Below are positions 1 through 5,794 of a DNA stretch of 8,117 bases, one piece after another. This DNA is from GCA-020344555 sp964548955. Lineage in GTDB: Bacteria > Planctomycetota > Phycisphaerae > UBA1845. Numbering within the stretch: position 1 is the first letter of the stretch; each line of letters starts with the position of its first letter. Below the pieces are notes generated by a model. That model saw nothing but the letters and a program-made list of their open reading frames with translations, did not search any database and was not told where the DNA came from. The stretch lies in NCBI GenBank assembly GCA_964548955.1, contig CAZJTP010000196.1:1-8117 (forward strand), read 5' to 3'. The translations under genes and the position numbers were made by a program.

Positions 1-11
1 CGCCGCGACTA

Positions 12-33
12 CTGGCGTTCTTGACAGCGCCAG
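12..33 (-). terminator. Possible hairpin downstream of dnaA
   Basis: CTGGCG (12-17) and CGCCAG (28-33) form a perfect 6-bp stem with a 10-base loop, about 50 bases past the dnaA stop codon. No T-run follows on the minus strand, so intrinsic termination is unproven. The remaining bases 34-80 show nothing beyond three TTAGG words. Confidence 0.2.
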
Positions 34-80
34 CCGTGGTCCGGAGCGAAAGTAGTGCTGCCACATTAGGCAGGATTAGG

Positions 81-1520
81 TTAGGCGGTCTCGACCGGTG
101 CACCGCTGTTGCAGCATTGTTGCTCCAGCTCGTCGACGAGTTCGGCGAGGTTTTGCTCCTTTTGGCCCGCGGGGGTCATCCAACGGACCGCGGTATTCGC
201 CTGCAGCATCTTCGAGATGCGACGGGAAGCCAGGATAACCGTGGAATGGTTCTTGTTCCCCATAAAGCGGCCGATCTCCGGAAAACTCATATCCGTATGC
301 TTTCTCGCGAGATACATCGCGATCCCACGTGCGAGGGCGATCGTCCGTGATTTCCGCGACGTATGGAGATCGGCCGGAGTGAGGCCGAAGAAAATCGCTA
401 CGACGCTCTCAATGTCCGAGAGCATCACCACCGGGGCGGTCTGGCGGATCAGGTCGCGAATGGCCCGCTCCGCCAGCGACCGCGAGATCGGTTGGCCGGT
501 CACTTGCGCCTGGGCGACGACCTTCAGCAGCGCACCTTCGAGTTCGCGGATGTTGGCGCGGAAGTTCTCGGCAATGTATTCGATCACCGGCTCGGAGATG
601 TCCACTTTCAAGCGCTTCGCCCGTTGCCGTAACACGCCTATGCGGACCTCGAGATCGGGTGACTCGATACGCACGACCATGCCCGAAAGAAAGCGGCTAA
701 CGAGCGAGTCGGAGAAGTGCCCGATCATCTTCGGATGGGCGTCCGAAGCCAGGACGATCTGCTTGCCGGCTGCGTCGATGGTCTTGAACGTATGCAGAAA
801 TTCCTCCTGCGTCGCCCGTTTGTTGGCCAGGAAATGGACGTCGTCGATGATCAGTGCGTCGAGATTGCGGTAGCGGCTGTGGAACGCATCCGTCTCACGT
901 GCCTTGATCGAATAGATATAATCGTTCGTGAACTCCTCGCCGGTGACGTATCGCCACCGCAGGTTGGCGTTTTGCTCCCTCAGCCCATTGCAGATTCCCT
1001 GCAGCAGGTGTGTTTTTCCAAGCCCGCAACCTCCATGAACGAAGAGCGGGTTGTAATCATTAGCCGGATTCTCGGTCACATGGCGGGCGGCCGCGTAGGC
1101 CATCCGGTTCGACGAGCCAACGACGAAATCTACCAGACTGCCCTTGAGGTTCGGGACGGAAGGCGGCGAGCCGAGTCGCCTTTGCTGGCGGGCGAGGCGT
1201 TCGGGGTTGTTGGCAACGAAGTCCACCTGCCTGTCCGGCTGCTTCTTGCCGAGTCCCTTGGCGAGCGCCGGGTCGATTGCGAAGCTCAAGGTGAAATCGC
1301 GATTGGCGACCTCGCGGGCCGCGTCGGAAATCACGTCCGCGAAGTGGCGCTCAATCCATTCAACGACGAAGTGGTTGGGGGCGCTGACGCGCAGATAATC
1401 GTCGGTGAAGGTGAAACGGGTTGCATTCTTGAACCAGACGTTGAACCGCTGAGGCCCGAGCTTCTCCGCGATACGCGATTCAACCAGCGACACGGCATCC
1501 TGCGCGCATATAGCCACCAC
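81..1520 (-). CDS. dnaA: Chromosomal replication initiator protein DnaA
   Basis: Initiator ATPase that binds DnaA boxes at oriC, melts DNA and recruits the helicase; also a transcription regulator. At 479 residues it has normal family length. Domain I is about residues 5-85, followed by a short linker. The AAA+ core shows Walker A GGCGLGKTH (163-171), Walker B LIIDDVHFL (D226, D227), sensor I VLASD (256-260), an arginine-finger candidate R276 in LVSRFLSG, and sensor II NIRELEGAL (R325). Domain IV carries the DnaA signature at 421-429 as GNKNHSTVI in place of the common GGRDHTTV. Start: two consecutive GTG codons. AAGGAG lies only 3 bases before the first and 6 before the second, so the second GTG (1517) may be the true start. 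dnaN and recF are not adjacent. The preceding intergenic region holds DnaA boxes, which fits autoregulation. The identity is secure. Confidence 0.97.
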   Translation of the reverse strand: MVAICAQDAVSLVESRIAEKLGPQRFNVWFKNATRFTFTDDYLRVSAPNHFVVEWIERHFADVISDAAREVANRDFTLSFAIDPALAKGLGKKQPDRQVDFVANNPERLARQQRRLGSPPSVPNLKGSLVDFVVGSSNRMAYAAARHVTENPANDYNPLFVHGGCGLGKTHLLQGICNGLREQNANLRWRYVTGEEFTNDYIYSIKARETDAFHSRYRNLDALIIDDVHFLANKRATQEEFLHTFKTIDAAGKQIVLASDAHPKMIGHFSDSLVSRFLSGMVVRIESPDLEVRIGVLRQRAKRLKVDISEPVIEYIAENFRANIRELEGALLKVVAQAQVTGQPISRSLAERAIRDLIRQTAPVVMLSDIESVVAIFFGLTPADLHTSRKSRTIALARGIAMYLARKHTDMSFPEIGRFMGNKNHSTVILASRRISKMLQANTAVRWMTPAGQKEQNLAELVDELEQQCCNSGAPVETA

Positions 1521-1586
1521 TAGCTCCTTGAAATGGAACGAACCACATAAACTACCCTGATGTTACGTCAAAAAAAGACTATGGAA

Positions 1587-1616
1587 AAGCTACGCACACG
1601 AGTAGTCGTACGCCAA
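1587..1616 (-). promoter_or_regulatory. Tentative dnaA promoter
   Basis: On the minus strand TTGGCG (plus 1611-1616) is followed after 18 bases by TAGCTT (plus 1587-1592). Both hexamers match the sigma70 consensus only in part. A second TTGACG word lies at plus 1566-1571 but without a clear -10 partner. The location 70-100 bases upstream of dnaA is suitable; the motif alone is weak. Confidence 0.28.
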
Positions 1617-1799
1617 TTCCGACCGCTCGAGCACTGTTCTGCTTCCAGTCCTGAACGTGGAAAATACCGGTTTGCCGAACCTGAGTCAACCATGTTTATC
1701 AATACACAAGCGCCGAAGCGCCGATGCTTCCCCAATAGCAAGGAGTTACCGCAACAAAGTTTTTTTTGCCCACCGTGATGCGTGCGGAAAAGCGGAGAA

Positions 1800-1808
1800 T
1801 GTGGATAA
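1800..1808 (-). promoter_or_regulatory. Perfect DnaA box TTATCCACA
   Basis: The plus strand reads TGTGGATAA, which is TTATCCACA on the minus strand, the canonical DnaA box. It lies 280 bases upstream of the dnaA start and just past the end of the acetyltransferase gene. A perfect match in a gap this short is unlikely by chance. Confidence 0.75.
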
Positions 1809-1839
1809 CTCGCTTGCGGACCGTGAAAACCCCGCAAAC

Positions 1840-2787
1840 TTATGTGCGAGGTGAACTTGCGATCCAGGCGTCGCGCGCCCCGGTCTCGACGAAATCCCAC
1901 CGCGCGTACAGGCTGAGGGCCGGTCTGTTGCGCTGATCCATGGCTAGTGCCAATACTTTGGCACCAATCCGGCCGGCCATCGCCTCCGCACGCCGCAACA
2001 ACGCGTCGCCAACTCCCGTTCCCCTCGAACCTTGCGCGACGCCCATATAGACTACCTCCAGCGCCGGCTCGTGTGGAACCCGGTTGAGCAAAAGCACACC
2101 AACCACCTCTGCGCCTCGCCGAGCGACCCACCAGAGGTCCGGGTCGAAAACGCCGTTTGCGCGGTGACCGGCCAACACATCCACGGTCCGCCGCAAACCC
2201 GTAAGTTCCGGGCAGTCCATACTTTGCGCGTACGTCGCCTCCACCGCCTCCTGAAACAGCAACTCATGATCCGGCGCGTACGTCACCCATTCTAAGTCGA
2301 CGGCTCCGCCGGGTGATGCCGCGACAGACGTACATGCCCGTTTGAGGTACGTCAGGCAGGTCAGGTAGCGAAAACCGGCGTCGTGGAGCGCTTCACCGAG
2401 CATGCGCGCTTGCGGGGCGACGAGAGCCTCCAGCAACACGATCGAACGCTGCCAGGCAAGCGTTTGCAGGGTCCTGAGGGCTTCCACAGTCGCCCGGTAT
2501 ACGCGGGTGGGTACAACGTCCTTTGAGGTAAACACCAACGCCGCCGCACCAGGGGACGCCACTCCCAGGCATGCGCTGACAAGCTCGTCGCCGCGATACG
2601 CTCCAACGAGAAGATCGATCGAGACCGTCTCGCGGTGTACATTGGCCAGCAAGTCCGCGACCTGTGGAGCCGGCGCAGCGCCTTCCGGCGGCGGCTTGAT
2701 ATCGAACACCCGGTGCAACGCCACATGTTGATCCGGCGTGCCATATGGGATCAGCCGTGTCTCGATGCGATCCCTCCCGTTGCCCAT
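1840..2787 (-). CDS. Tandem-GNAT N-acetyltransferase family protein
   Basis: Cytoplasmic acyltransferase expected to use acetyl-CoA; the acceptor is unknown. The protein is 315 residues from the chosen ATG. The C-terminal half is a clear GNAT domain: the acetyl-CoA pyrophosphate loop QGSRGTGVGDALL sits at about 252-264, and the closing motif DQRNRPALSLYARWDF at about 284-299. The N-terminal half (about 50-152), ending in a GFRYLTCLTYLKR segment, looks like a second, degenerate GNAT fold without the Q/RxxGxG loop, as in two-domain GNAT enzymes such as mycothiol synthase. The reading frame is open up to 2901, but the promoter at 2861-2889 would start the transcript near 2854. This rules out the longest start and favours ATG at 2787, with an in-frame GTG at 2820 as the alternative. 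Neither has a strong ribosome binding site. The gene points the same way as dnaA. Confidence 0.85.
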   Translation of the reverse strand: MGNGRDRIETRLIPYGTPDQHVALHRVFDIKPPPEGAAPAPQVADLLANVHRETVSIDLLVGAYRGDELVSACLGVASPGAAALVFTSKDVVPTRVYRATVEALRTLQTLAWQRSIVLLEALVAPQARMLGEALHDAGFRYLTCLTYLKRACTSVAASPGGAVDLEWVTYAPDHELLFQEAVEATYAQSMDCPELTGLRRTVDVLAGHRANGVFDPDLWWVARRGAEVVGVLLLNRVPHEPALEVVYMGVAQGSRGTGVGDALLRRAEAMAGRIGAKVLALAMDQRNRPALSLYARWDFVETGARDAWIASSPRT

Positions 2788-2860
2788 GTCTGCGTGCCCC
2801 GCCGTGTTCGCTGCGCCCACACCGGGCGCATGTGAATCGTCCCGCTTCCAAGACCACGTA

Positions 2861-2889
2861 AGTCTAGCCGGGCAACTCCTTGCGCTCAA
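2861..2889 (-). promoter_or_regulatory. Promoter of the tandem-GNAT gene
   Basis: On the minus strand TTGAGC (plus 2884-2889), a 17-base spacer and TAGACT (plus 2861-2866) form a good sigma70-like promoter. It places the transcript start near 2854, about 65 bases before the chosen ATG. The TAGACT -10 form recurs at two other gene starts in this window. Confidence 0.55.
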
Positions 2890-2966
2890 ACTCCGGCTCA
2901 CCGTGAGGATTGCTCATGCAGATGGTTTCCGGATCGTCTTACGGCACGATGGCATCTGTGCTTGCG

Positions 2967-2999
2967 CAATCGCGTGTGTAGGCTGGTCACACGTGATTG
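2967..2999 (+). promoter_or_regulatory. 12-bp hairpin in the leader of the membrane protein gene
   Basis: CAATCGCGTGTG (2967-2978) and CACACGTGATTG (2988-2999) pair over 12 positions with a 9-base loop. The only non-Watson-Crick position is a G-U pair in plus-strand RNA; it would be an A-C mismatch in minus-strand RNA. No T-run follows, so it is not a simple terminator. It may be an RNA element or an operator for a dimeric regulator between the divergent genes. Confidence 0.5.
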
Positions 3000-3010
3000 A
3001 TCGGGATAGG

Positions 3011-3094
3011 CTCACCACGGTGCCGACTGCGCGTAAGCGCGGTGAGGCCCGCAACTGATCGTTGGCTCTCTTTTGTCCTGCGTGGAGGCACCGT
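3011..3094 (+). promoter_or_regulatory. Structured leader with possible ribosome-site sequestration
   Basis: CTCACC (3011-3016) pairs with GGTGAG (3041-3046). Inside it, GCGC-GTAA-GCGC (3029-3040) forms a small hairpin with a GNRA-type tetraloop. The unpaired 5' side contains ACGGTGCC (3017-3024), a perfect 8-base complement of GGCACCGT (3087-3094). That partner segment overlaps the last two bases of the GGAGG ribosome binding site (3084-3088). In addition, GGTG at 3019-3022 could compete with GGTGAG for CTCACC. Translation control by alternative folding is an inference; the pairings are visible directly. Confidence 0.4.
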
Positions 3095-3097
3095 CGT

Positions 3098-3733
3098 TTG
3101 TTCGTGCGATCGTTGGATGTAATCGGGGCTGTCTGGCTCATCGCCGCTATGGGCACCGGCCTTGCGCTCGTGGGAACCGGGCTGGGTTGGGCGGTTGCGC
3201 AAACCGAGTCGTTGCCACCGGTTCGGCTGGTTGCATGGTGGGTGCGCCGCATCGTCGTGCCGCTGTTGCACTCTCGATCATGGCGGCGGCGGGCGGCGGT
3301 GATCTTCGTCAACAACGTGTCGATCCTAGCGGTGCTGACGGCCGTCGGTCGATGGCATTGGGGGGCCCTCGTGAGTGTGGCAGGATTAGGGGCCGGTCTG
3401 GGGATCGGACTTAGAATCCTGTCCAACGAACCAACGGCCGATCTGCAACCGGACCGCGCACCCGGCGCCGGTGCAAAACGATCTTTCCGGATCGGGATTG
3501 CTTTGAACTTATTGGAGCCACCGGCGATCATTCTGACAATTGGGCTGAGTCTTGGACGGCTGGCTGTCCCACTATCGCACGTGGAGGTGTGGGAGACGTT
3601 CGCGTTGTGGGTCGTTCCGGCTACGGTTCTCGCAGCGGGCGGCGAGGCGCTGTGGTTGGGGGCGAGTCAGGATGTGCCCGGCACACAGGACTCCCTCCCG
3701 CCGGATGAGACGGATTCGCACACCCATCCGTGA
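3098..3733 (+). CDS. Multi-pass membrane protein, possibly SpoIIM/DUF95-like
   Basis: Integral membrane protein of 211 residues with about five hydrophobic segments: 7-29, 68-84, 87-108, 133-157 and 164-184. A basic WWVRR...RSWRRR stretch lies between the first two, and the C-terminal tail is acidic and histidine-containing (about 190-211). The pattern of VNN at 71-73, glycine-rich LGAGLGIG at 97-104 and LLEPPA at 138-143 resembles SpoIIM/DUF95 proteins, but this is a recalled similarity and moderate at best. The start is a choice: the frame opens at TTG 3062, but GGAGG at 3084-3088 lies 9 bases before TTG 3098. GTG 3104 is a less well spaced alternative. It is transcribed away from the acetyltransferase gene and runs convergent to the receiver gene. 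No clear promoter was found. The leader before it is strongly structured. Confidence 0.7.
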   Translation: MFVRSLDVIGAVWLIAAMGTGLALVGTGLGWAVAQTESLPPVRLVAWWVRRIVVPLLHSRSWRRRAAVIFVNNVSILAVLTAVGRWHWGALVSVAGLGAGLGIGLRILSNEPTADLQPDRAPGAGAKRSFRIGIALNLLEPPAIILTIGLSLGRLAVPLSHVEVWETFALWVVPATVLAAGGEALWLGASQDVPGTQDSLPPDETDSHTHP

Positions 3734-3745
3734 CGCTCGTGTGCG
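3717..3745. terminator. Hairpin between convergent genes
   Basis: CGCACAC (3717-3723) and GTGTGCG (3739-3745) form a 7-bp stem around the stop codon of the membrane protein gene. An alternative 6-bp stem, ACGGAT (3710-3715) with ATCCGT (3726-3731), overlaps it. The two genes end only 20 bases apart, a usual place for a shared terminator, but neither strand has a T-run. Confidence 0.33.
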
Positions 3746-3753
3746 CACCGCGA

Positions 3754-4239
3754 TCAGGCAGTTTGTGCAGGTGAATGCGAGCGCGTAGTCGGCCATACCG
3801 CGCGGGTTGGGAAAGTCGGAGCTGCGGCGGGACAGACGTTGTTGCACTCGACGTCCTCGCTCAGACTGTCCAGAAGTTGGATCAGTAATTTGCCGTCGAA
3901 CGGTCTGACGAGGAAGTAGTCGCCGCCGGCGAAGTCGACCATCTGTCCGAGGTACGCGCGGGTCATCTCGTCGGTCGGTTCCGTCACGATGATCACGGTG
4001 ATATCCGTGCCGCGCATCTGGTGTCGGACATGCTCGCACACCTCGAAGCCGTCCATGTCGGGAAGGTCGACGTCCGTAATGAGGATATCCGGAGGCTCGA
4101 TACTGCACATCAGGATGACGTCGCTGCCGCTGATAGCGGTCTGCACTCGGAAACCGGCGTCGCCGAGTTGCCGGTACAGGGCATGCCGGGTGTCCGGTTG
4201 CGGGTCTGCCAATACGATTCGCGGTAGTTTCCGACTCAT
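3754..4239 (-). CDS. Stand-alone receiver (CheY-like) protein with degenerate active site
   Basis: Signal-transduction protein of 161 residues: one receiver domain (about 6-126) and a short tail, with no output domain. The sequence RIVLADPQPDTR supplies D12 but has P13 where the second acidic, Mg-binding residue is normal. The phosphoacceptor is D56 in ITDVDLPDMDG, and the switch threonine is T86 in IIVTEP. The usual catalytic lysine is replaced by R112 in FLVRPFD. The phosphorylatable Asp is therefore retained but the chemistry around it is altered, which suggests slow phosphotransfer or a phosphorylation-independent role. The start ATG 4239 is preceded by GGAGGGG about 10 bases upstream; the frame extends to 4386 without support. 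The tail after residue 130 is Pro/Thr/Ala-rich and low in recognisable features. No histidine kinase gene lies in the window. Confidence 0.85.
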   Translation of the reverse strand: MSRKLPRIVLADPQPDTRHALYRQLGDAGFRVQTAISGSDVILMCSIEPPDILITDVDLPDMDGFEVCEHVRHQMRGTDITVIIVTEPTDEMTRAYLGQMVDFAGGDYFLVRPFDGKLLIQLLDSLSEDVECNNVCPAAAPTFPTRAVWPTTRSHSPAQTA

Positions 4240-4758
4240 TGCTTTTTCCCCTCCGTCTTGCCGCGTGCACAACACCGGTCGCTTGACGTGAGCCGGCGCA
4301 GGCGGCGGCGCGCTGCGCAACTGCCACTGTCGAGGCATTCCGCTCTGGGAGCCGCAACGCGGCAAACTCGAACCCACCTGAACCATCGTGCGCTCACTAC
4401 CGTGTGGAGGGAGATCGTGGCTGCCCGTGACCGTGTCGCTGCACCATCCCGATGTCGGATGGTGGGTCCGACACGCACGAGCCCGGACTTCCCGTCAGGA
4501 AATGCCTTCGTCGACGCGGACGAACGAAAACGCCGTTGTTTCGTCGACCGCCGCGACCGTGCTTCCTTCTCCCCCCGTGATTGTCACCCGGTGCGCCCCA
4601 TTCGGCAGCACTACAGGACGAAAGTAAGTCTAGAATATGTTTGGATTGTCGGCCAGCGAACGCGTGTTGTGGCATCGTGGGCGTGTTGCGGGAACACCCG
4701 CCGATAATCCGGAGCTCTCGCGGCAGCGGGGTGACACGCCGCCGAGGTACGTTACTCG
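4240..4758. other. Long intergenic stretch without a convincing gene
   Basis: Several reading frames stay open here because of high G+C, but their translations are arginine/proline-rich and resemble no family I know. The exception is the short minus-strand frame at 4495-4611. The stretch separates the divergent receiver gene and the 96-residue protein gene. Near its middle (4611-4650) there is an A/T-richer patch with the word GTAAGTCTAG, which also occurs in the acetyltransferase promoter (2858-2867). No clear promoter for the receiver gene was found. Confidence 0.4.
4495..4611 (-). CDS. Possible small or remnant ORF, 38 residues
   Basis: A GTG-started frame of 38 codons whose product (PNGAHRVTITGGEGSTVAAV and onward, ending FVRVDEGIS) has balanced, protein-like composition, unlike the Arg/Pro-rich frames around it. 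The plausible reading begins a few codons earlier, just after a TAG at 4630-4632. There is no ribosome binding site. TAGACT (plus 4627-4632) could act as a -10 about 15 bases ahead, giving a nearly leaderless message. The Thr/Val-rich alternation suggests beta strands. It could be the end of a decayed larger gene or chance. I do not recognise it. Confidence 0.22.
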   Translation of the reverse strand: MLPNGAHRVTITGGEGSTVAAVDETTAFSFVRVDEGIS

Positions 4759-4788
4759 TTGACACCGGCCACTCGGCACGGCGATAAT
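4759..4788 (+). promoter_or_regulatory. Strong sigma70-like promoter
   Basis: TTGACA (4759-4764), an 18-base spacer and GATAAT (4783-4788) match the consensus at 6 of 6 and 5 of 6 bases. Transcription would start near 4795, about 43 bases before the GTG at 4838. Because the -10 covers the earlier in-frame ATG at 4787, it excludes that ATG as the start. Confidence 0.7.
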
Positions 4789-4837
4789 GCGGGCCGCACG
4801 CTGCTGTGCCGGTCAACTCGCATGGGAGCAAGCAGTT

Positions 4838-5128
4838 GTGGCCAACGACTATATCCCGCGTCCGGACGCCCGGTTCCACGCCCGGCGGAACAACTTCGCC
4901 ACGTACGTCAACGGCCACCCGGGCGATTTGGGGCTCGCGGCCGGCGACCCACCCGCGACCGGGCCGAGCGAGCTGAGCTTACTGCCGGTCGACACACGCA
5001 CGCCGTACAAGGTAGACTACCCCGGCGAAGACGGCGGCAAGACAGCCCACTACATGCTCCGCCGGGTCGCCACCACCGGGAAACATGGACCGTGGAACGA
5101 AACGGCCAGCGCGACCATTGGGGCGTGA
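4838..5128 (+). CDS. Small planctomycete-type protein, apparently internally shortened
   Basis: Protein of 96 residues, function unknown. It opens MANDYIPRPDARFHARRNNF and closes with a segment YKVDYPGEDGGKTAHYMLRR...GPWNETASATIGA. From memory, this combination of an N-terminal DYIPRPD...NNFxTYVNGHxxDLGL block and a C-terminal beta-rich, fibronectin-III-like GKTAHYMLRWV..GPWSET block marks a family common in planctomycetes whose members are usually about 200 residues or more. Here the two blocks are joined after only about 35 residues, so an in-frame internal deletion is likely. Start: GTG 4838 with GGGAG (4824-4828) 9 bases upstream, downstream of a strong promoter. No signal peptide or membrane segment is seen. 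The family assignment is from recall and unchecked. Confidence 0.75.
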   Translation: MANDYIPRPDARFHARRNNFATYVNGHPGDLGLAAGDPPATGPSELSLLPVDTRTPYKVDYPGEDGGKTAHYMLRRVATTGKHGPWNETASATIGA

Positions 5129-5130
5129 GA

Positions 5131-5155
5131 AGAATGGCGAATTCAGAATGGCGAA
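5131..5155. repeat. Direct repeat AGAATGGCGAA, two copies
   Basis: AGAATGGCGAA at 5131-5141 and again at 5145-5155, separated by TTC (period 14). It lies immediately after the stop of the 96-residue protein gene. The style matches short dispersed intergenic repeats I associate with planctomycete genomes. Confidence 0.65.
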
Positions 5156-5195
5156 CACCGGGCACTGCTCAAGCGAGCCAACAAAAGTCCACCCT

Positions 5196-5215
5196 GGTGC
5201 CCAGGCATGGCACCC
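5196..5215. repeat. Small inverted repeat with 12-base motif, left copy
   Basis: GGTGCC (5196-5201) and GGCACC (5209-5214) form a 6-bp stem with a 7-base loop. The motif GGCATGGCACCC (5204-5215) recurs in reverse orientation at 5795-5806, so the two copies flank the gene at 5239-5748. The left copy ends 23 bases before that gene's start. Confidence 0.45.
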
Positions 5216-5238
5216 CGCCCACTCATGGAGGATAGGGC

Positions 5239-5748
5239 ATGACGGCCTGGCAGGTCATCCTCGGTCTCTTGACCATAGTGACGAGCGGGGTTGTCGCGGC
5301 CGCAGTCACGTTCAAGCTCAATGCTCGTCGCGAGGATCGTCAGTTTCGTCGGGAACGACTCGAGCGCTTGTTTCAAGCCTTTGTGGGTTTCTGCAGACAG
5401 CTTGGAGTTGATTGGGTCCCGTACCTCAGTGTCATGACCGGCAAGATCGACTACAACCAGGCGTTGGATATCACCATCGCGTCGGGGAAGGATGACGAGC
5501 TAAACCTCGAAAACGTCGAGATGCTCGTCGCCATCTACTGGCCCGAATTGCAATCGCACGTCGACGCGCTGAAGAAGGTTCGAGATGACGGATCGTCTGT
5601 TCTTAGAGAACACAAAGCCCGGTACAAGGCTGGCCATACGCAGGACAGAGAGTCGTTCGATGCAATCGAGCAGGTTATCAGGTGTCTCGATGATGTCAGG
5701 TCTCGCTTCGGAAAGGCGGTCCGAGCGGAAGCGGCCAAGTTGCGGTGA
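5239..5748 (+). CDS. Hypothetical single-pass membrane protein with helical cytoplasmic domain
   Basis: Protein of 169 residues, function unknown. One N-terminal hydrophobic segment (about 5-24, VILGLLTIVTSGVVAAAVTF) is followed by a very basic stretch (about 26-44, ARREDRQFRRERLERL), so by the positive-inside rule the rest should face the cytoplasm. The remainder looks all-helical with charged heptad-like runs (about 90-169). The segment VPYLSVMTGKIDYNQALDI resembles, from memory, uncharacterised small bacterial proteins with the same N-anchor architecture. The start ATG is well supported by GGAGG (5227-5231) 7 bases upstream. It sits between inverted copies of a 12-base motif and just before the disrupted methyltransferase, so an accessory or mobile origin is possible. 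No catalytic motif is visible. Confidence 0.8.
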   Translation: MTAWQVILGLLTIVTSGVVAAAVTFKLNARREDRQFRRERLERLFQAFVGFCRQLGVDWVPYLSVMTGKIDYNQALDITIASGKDDELNLENVEMLVAIYWPELQSHVDALKKVRDDGSSVLREHKARYKAGHTQDRESFDAIEQVIRCLDDVRSRFGKAVRAEAAKLR

Positions 5749-5794
5749 GGACCGAGCGTGCGAGCTAGGCAACGGCTGCATCTAACCTGGACGC

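Larger units (their letters stand above)
1523..1839. other. dnaA upstream region: oriC or autoregulation candidate
   Basis: This 317-base gap between dnaA and the next upstream gene has no supported coding sequence. It is visibly richer in A/T than its flanks, with an A-run at 1570-1576 and eight T at 1760-1767. It contains one perfect DnaA box (1800-1808) and 7-of-9 matches at 1580-1588, 1656-1664 and 1696-1704. The 8-base word AGCGCCGA occurs twice in tandem (1709-1724). A box cluster, A/T runs and short repeats beside dnaA are the usual marks of a bacterial origin. A simple dnaA autoregulatory promoter would show some of the same features, so the origin call is an inference. Confidence 0.45.

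Noticed and set aside
21..26. TTGACA word as a plus-strand -35 element
   Set aside because: No -10-like hexamer at 16-18 bases downstream and no plus-strand gene follows.
109..1523. Long plus-strand frames of up to 268 codons opposite dnaA
   Set aside because: They are antisense to a certain dnaA gene in high-G+C DNA; their translations have no recognisable motifs and no ribosome sites.
1568..2131. Minus-strand frame of 187 codons bridging the acetyltransferase end and the dnaA upstream region
   Set aside because: It overlaps the clear GNAT domain in another frame, is Gly/Arg/Ser-rich and ends in the box-containing intergenic region.
2787..2901. Longer N-terminus for the tandem-GNAT protein
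   Set aside because: The promoter hexamers at 2861-2889 lie inside the extension, and the added residues look non-conserved.
69..3390. Exact 12-base repeat GGCAGGATTAGG at 69-80 and 3379-3390
   Set aside because: About this many 12-base matches are expected by chance in 8 kb, and the second copy lies inside a coding region.
4258..4918. Overlapping frames of 149 (plus) and 173 (minus) codons in the intergenic stretch
   Set aside because: Arg/Pro-rich, no family resemblance, no ribosome site; the minus frame runs antisense into the supported 96-residue gene.
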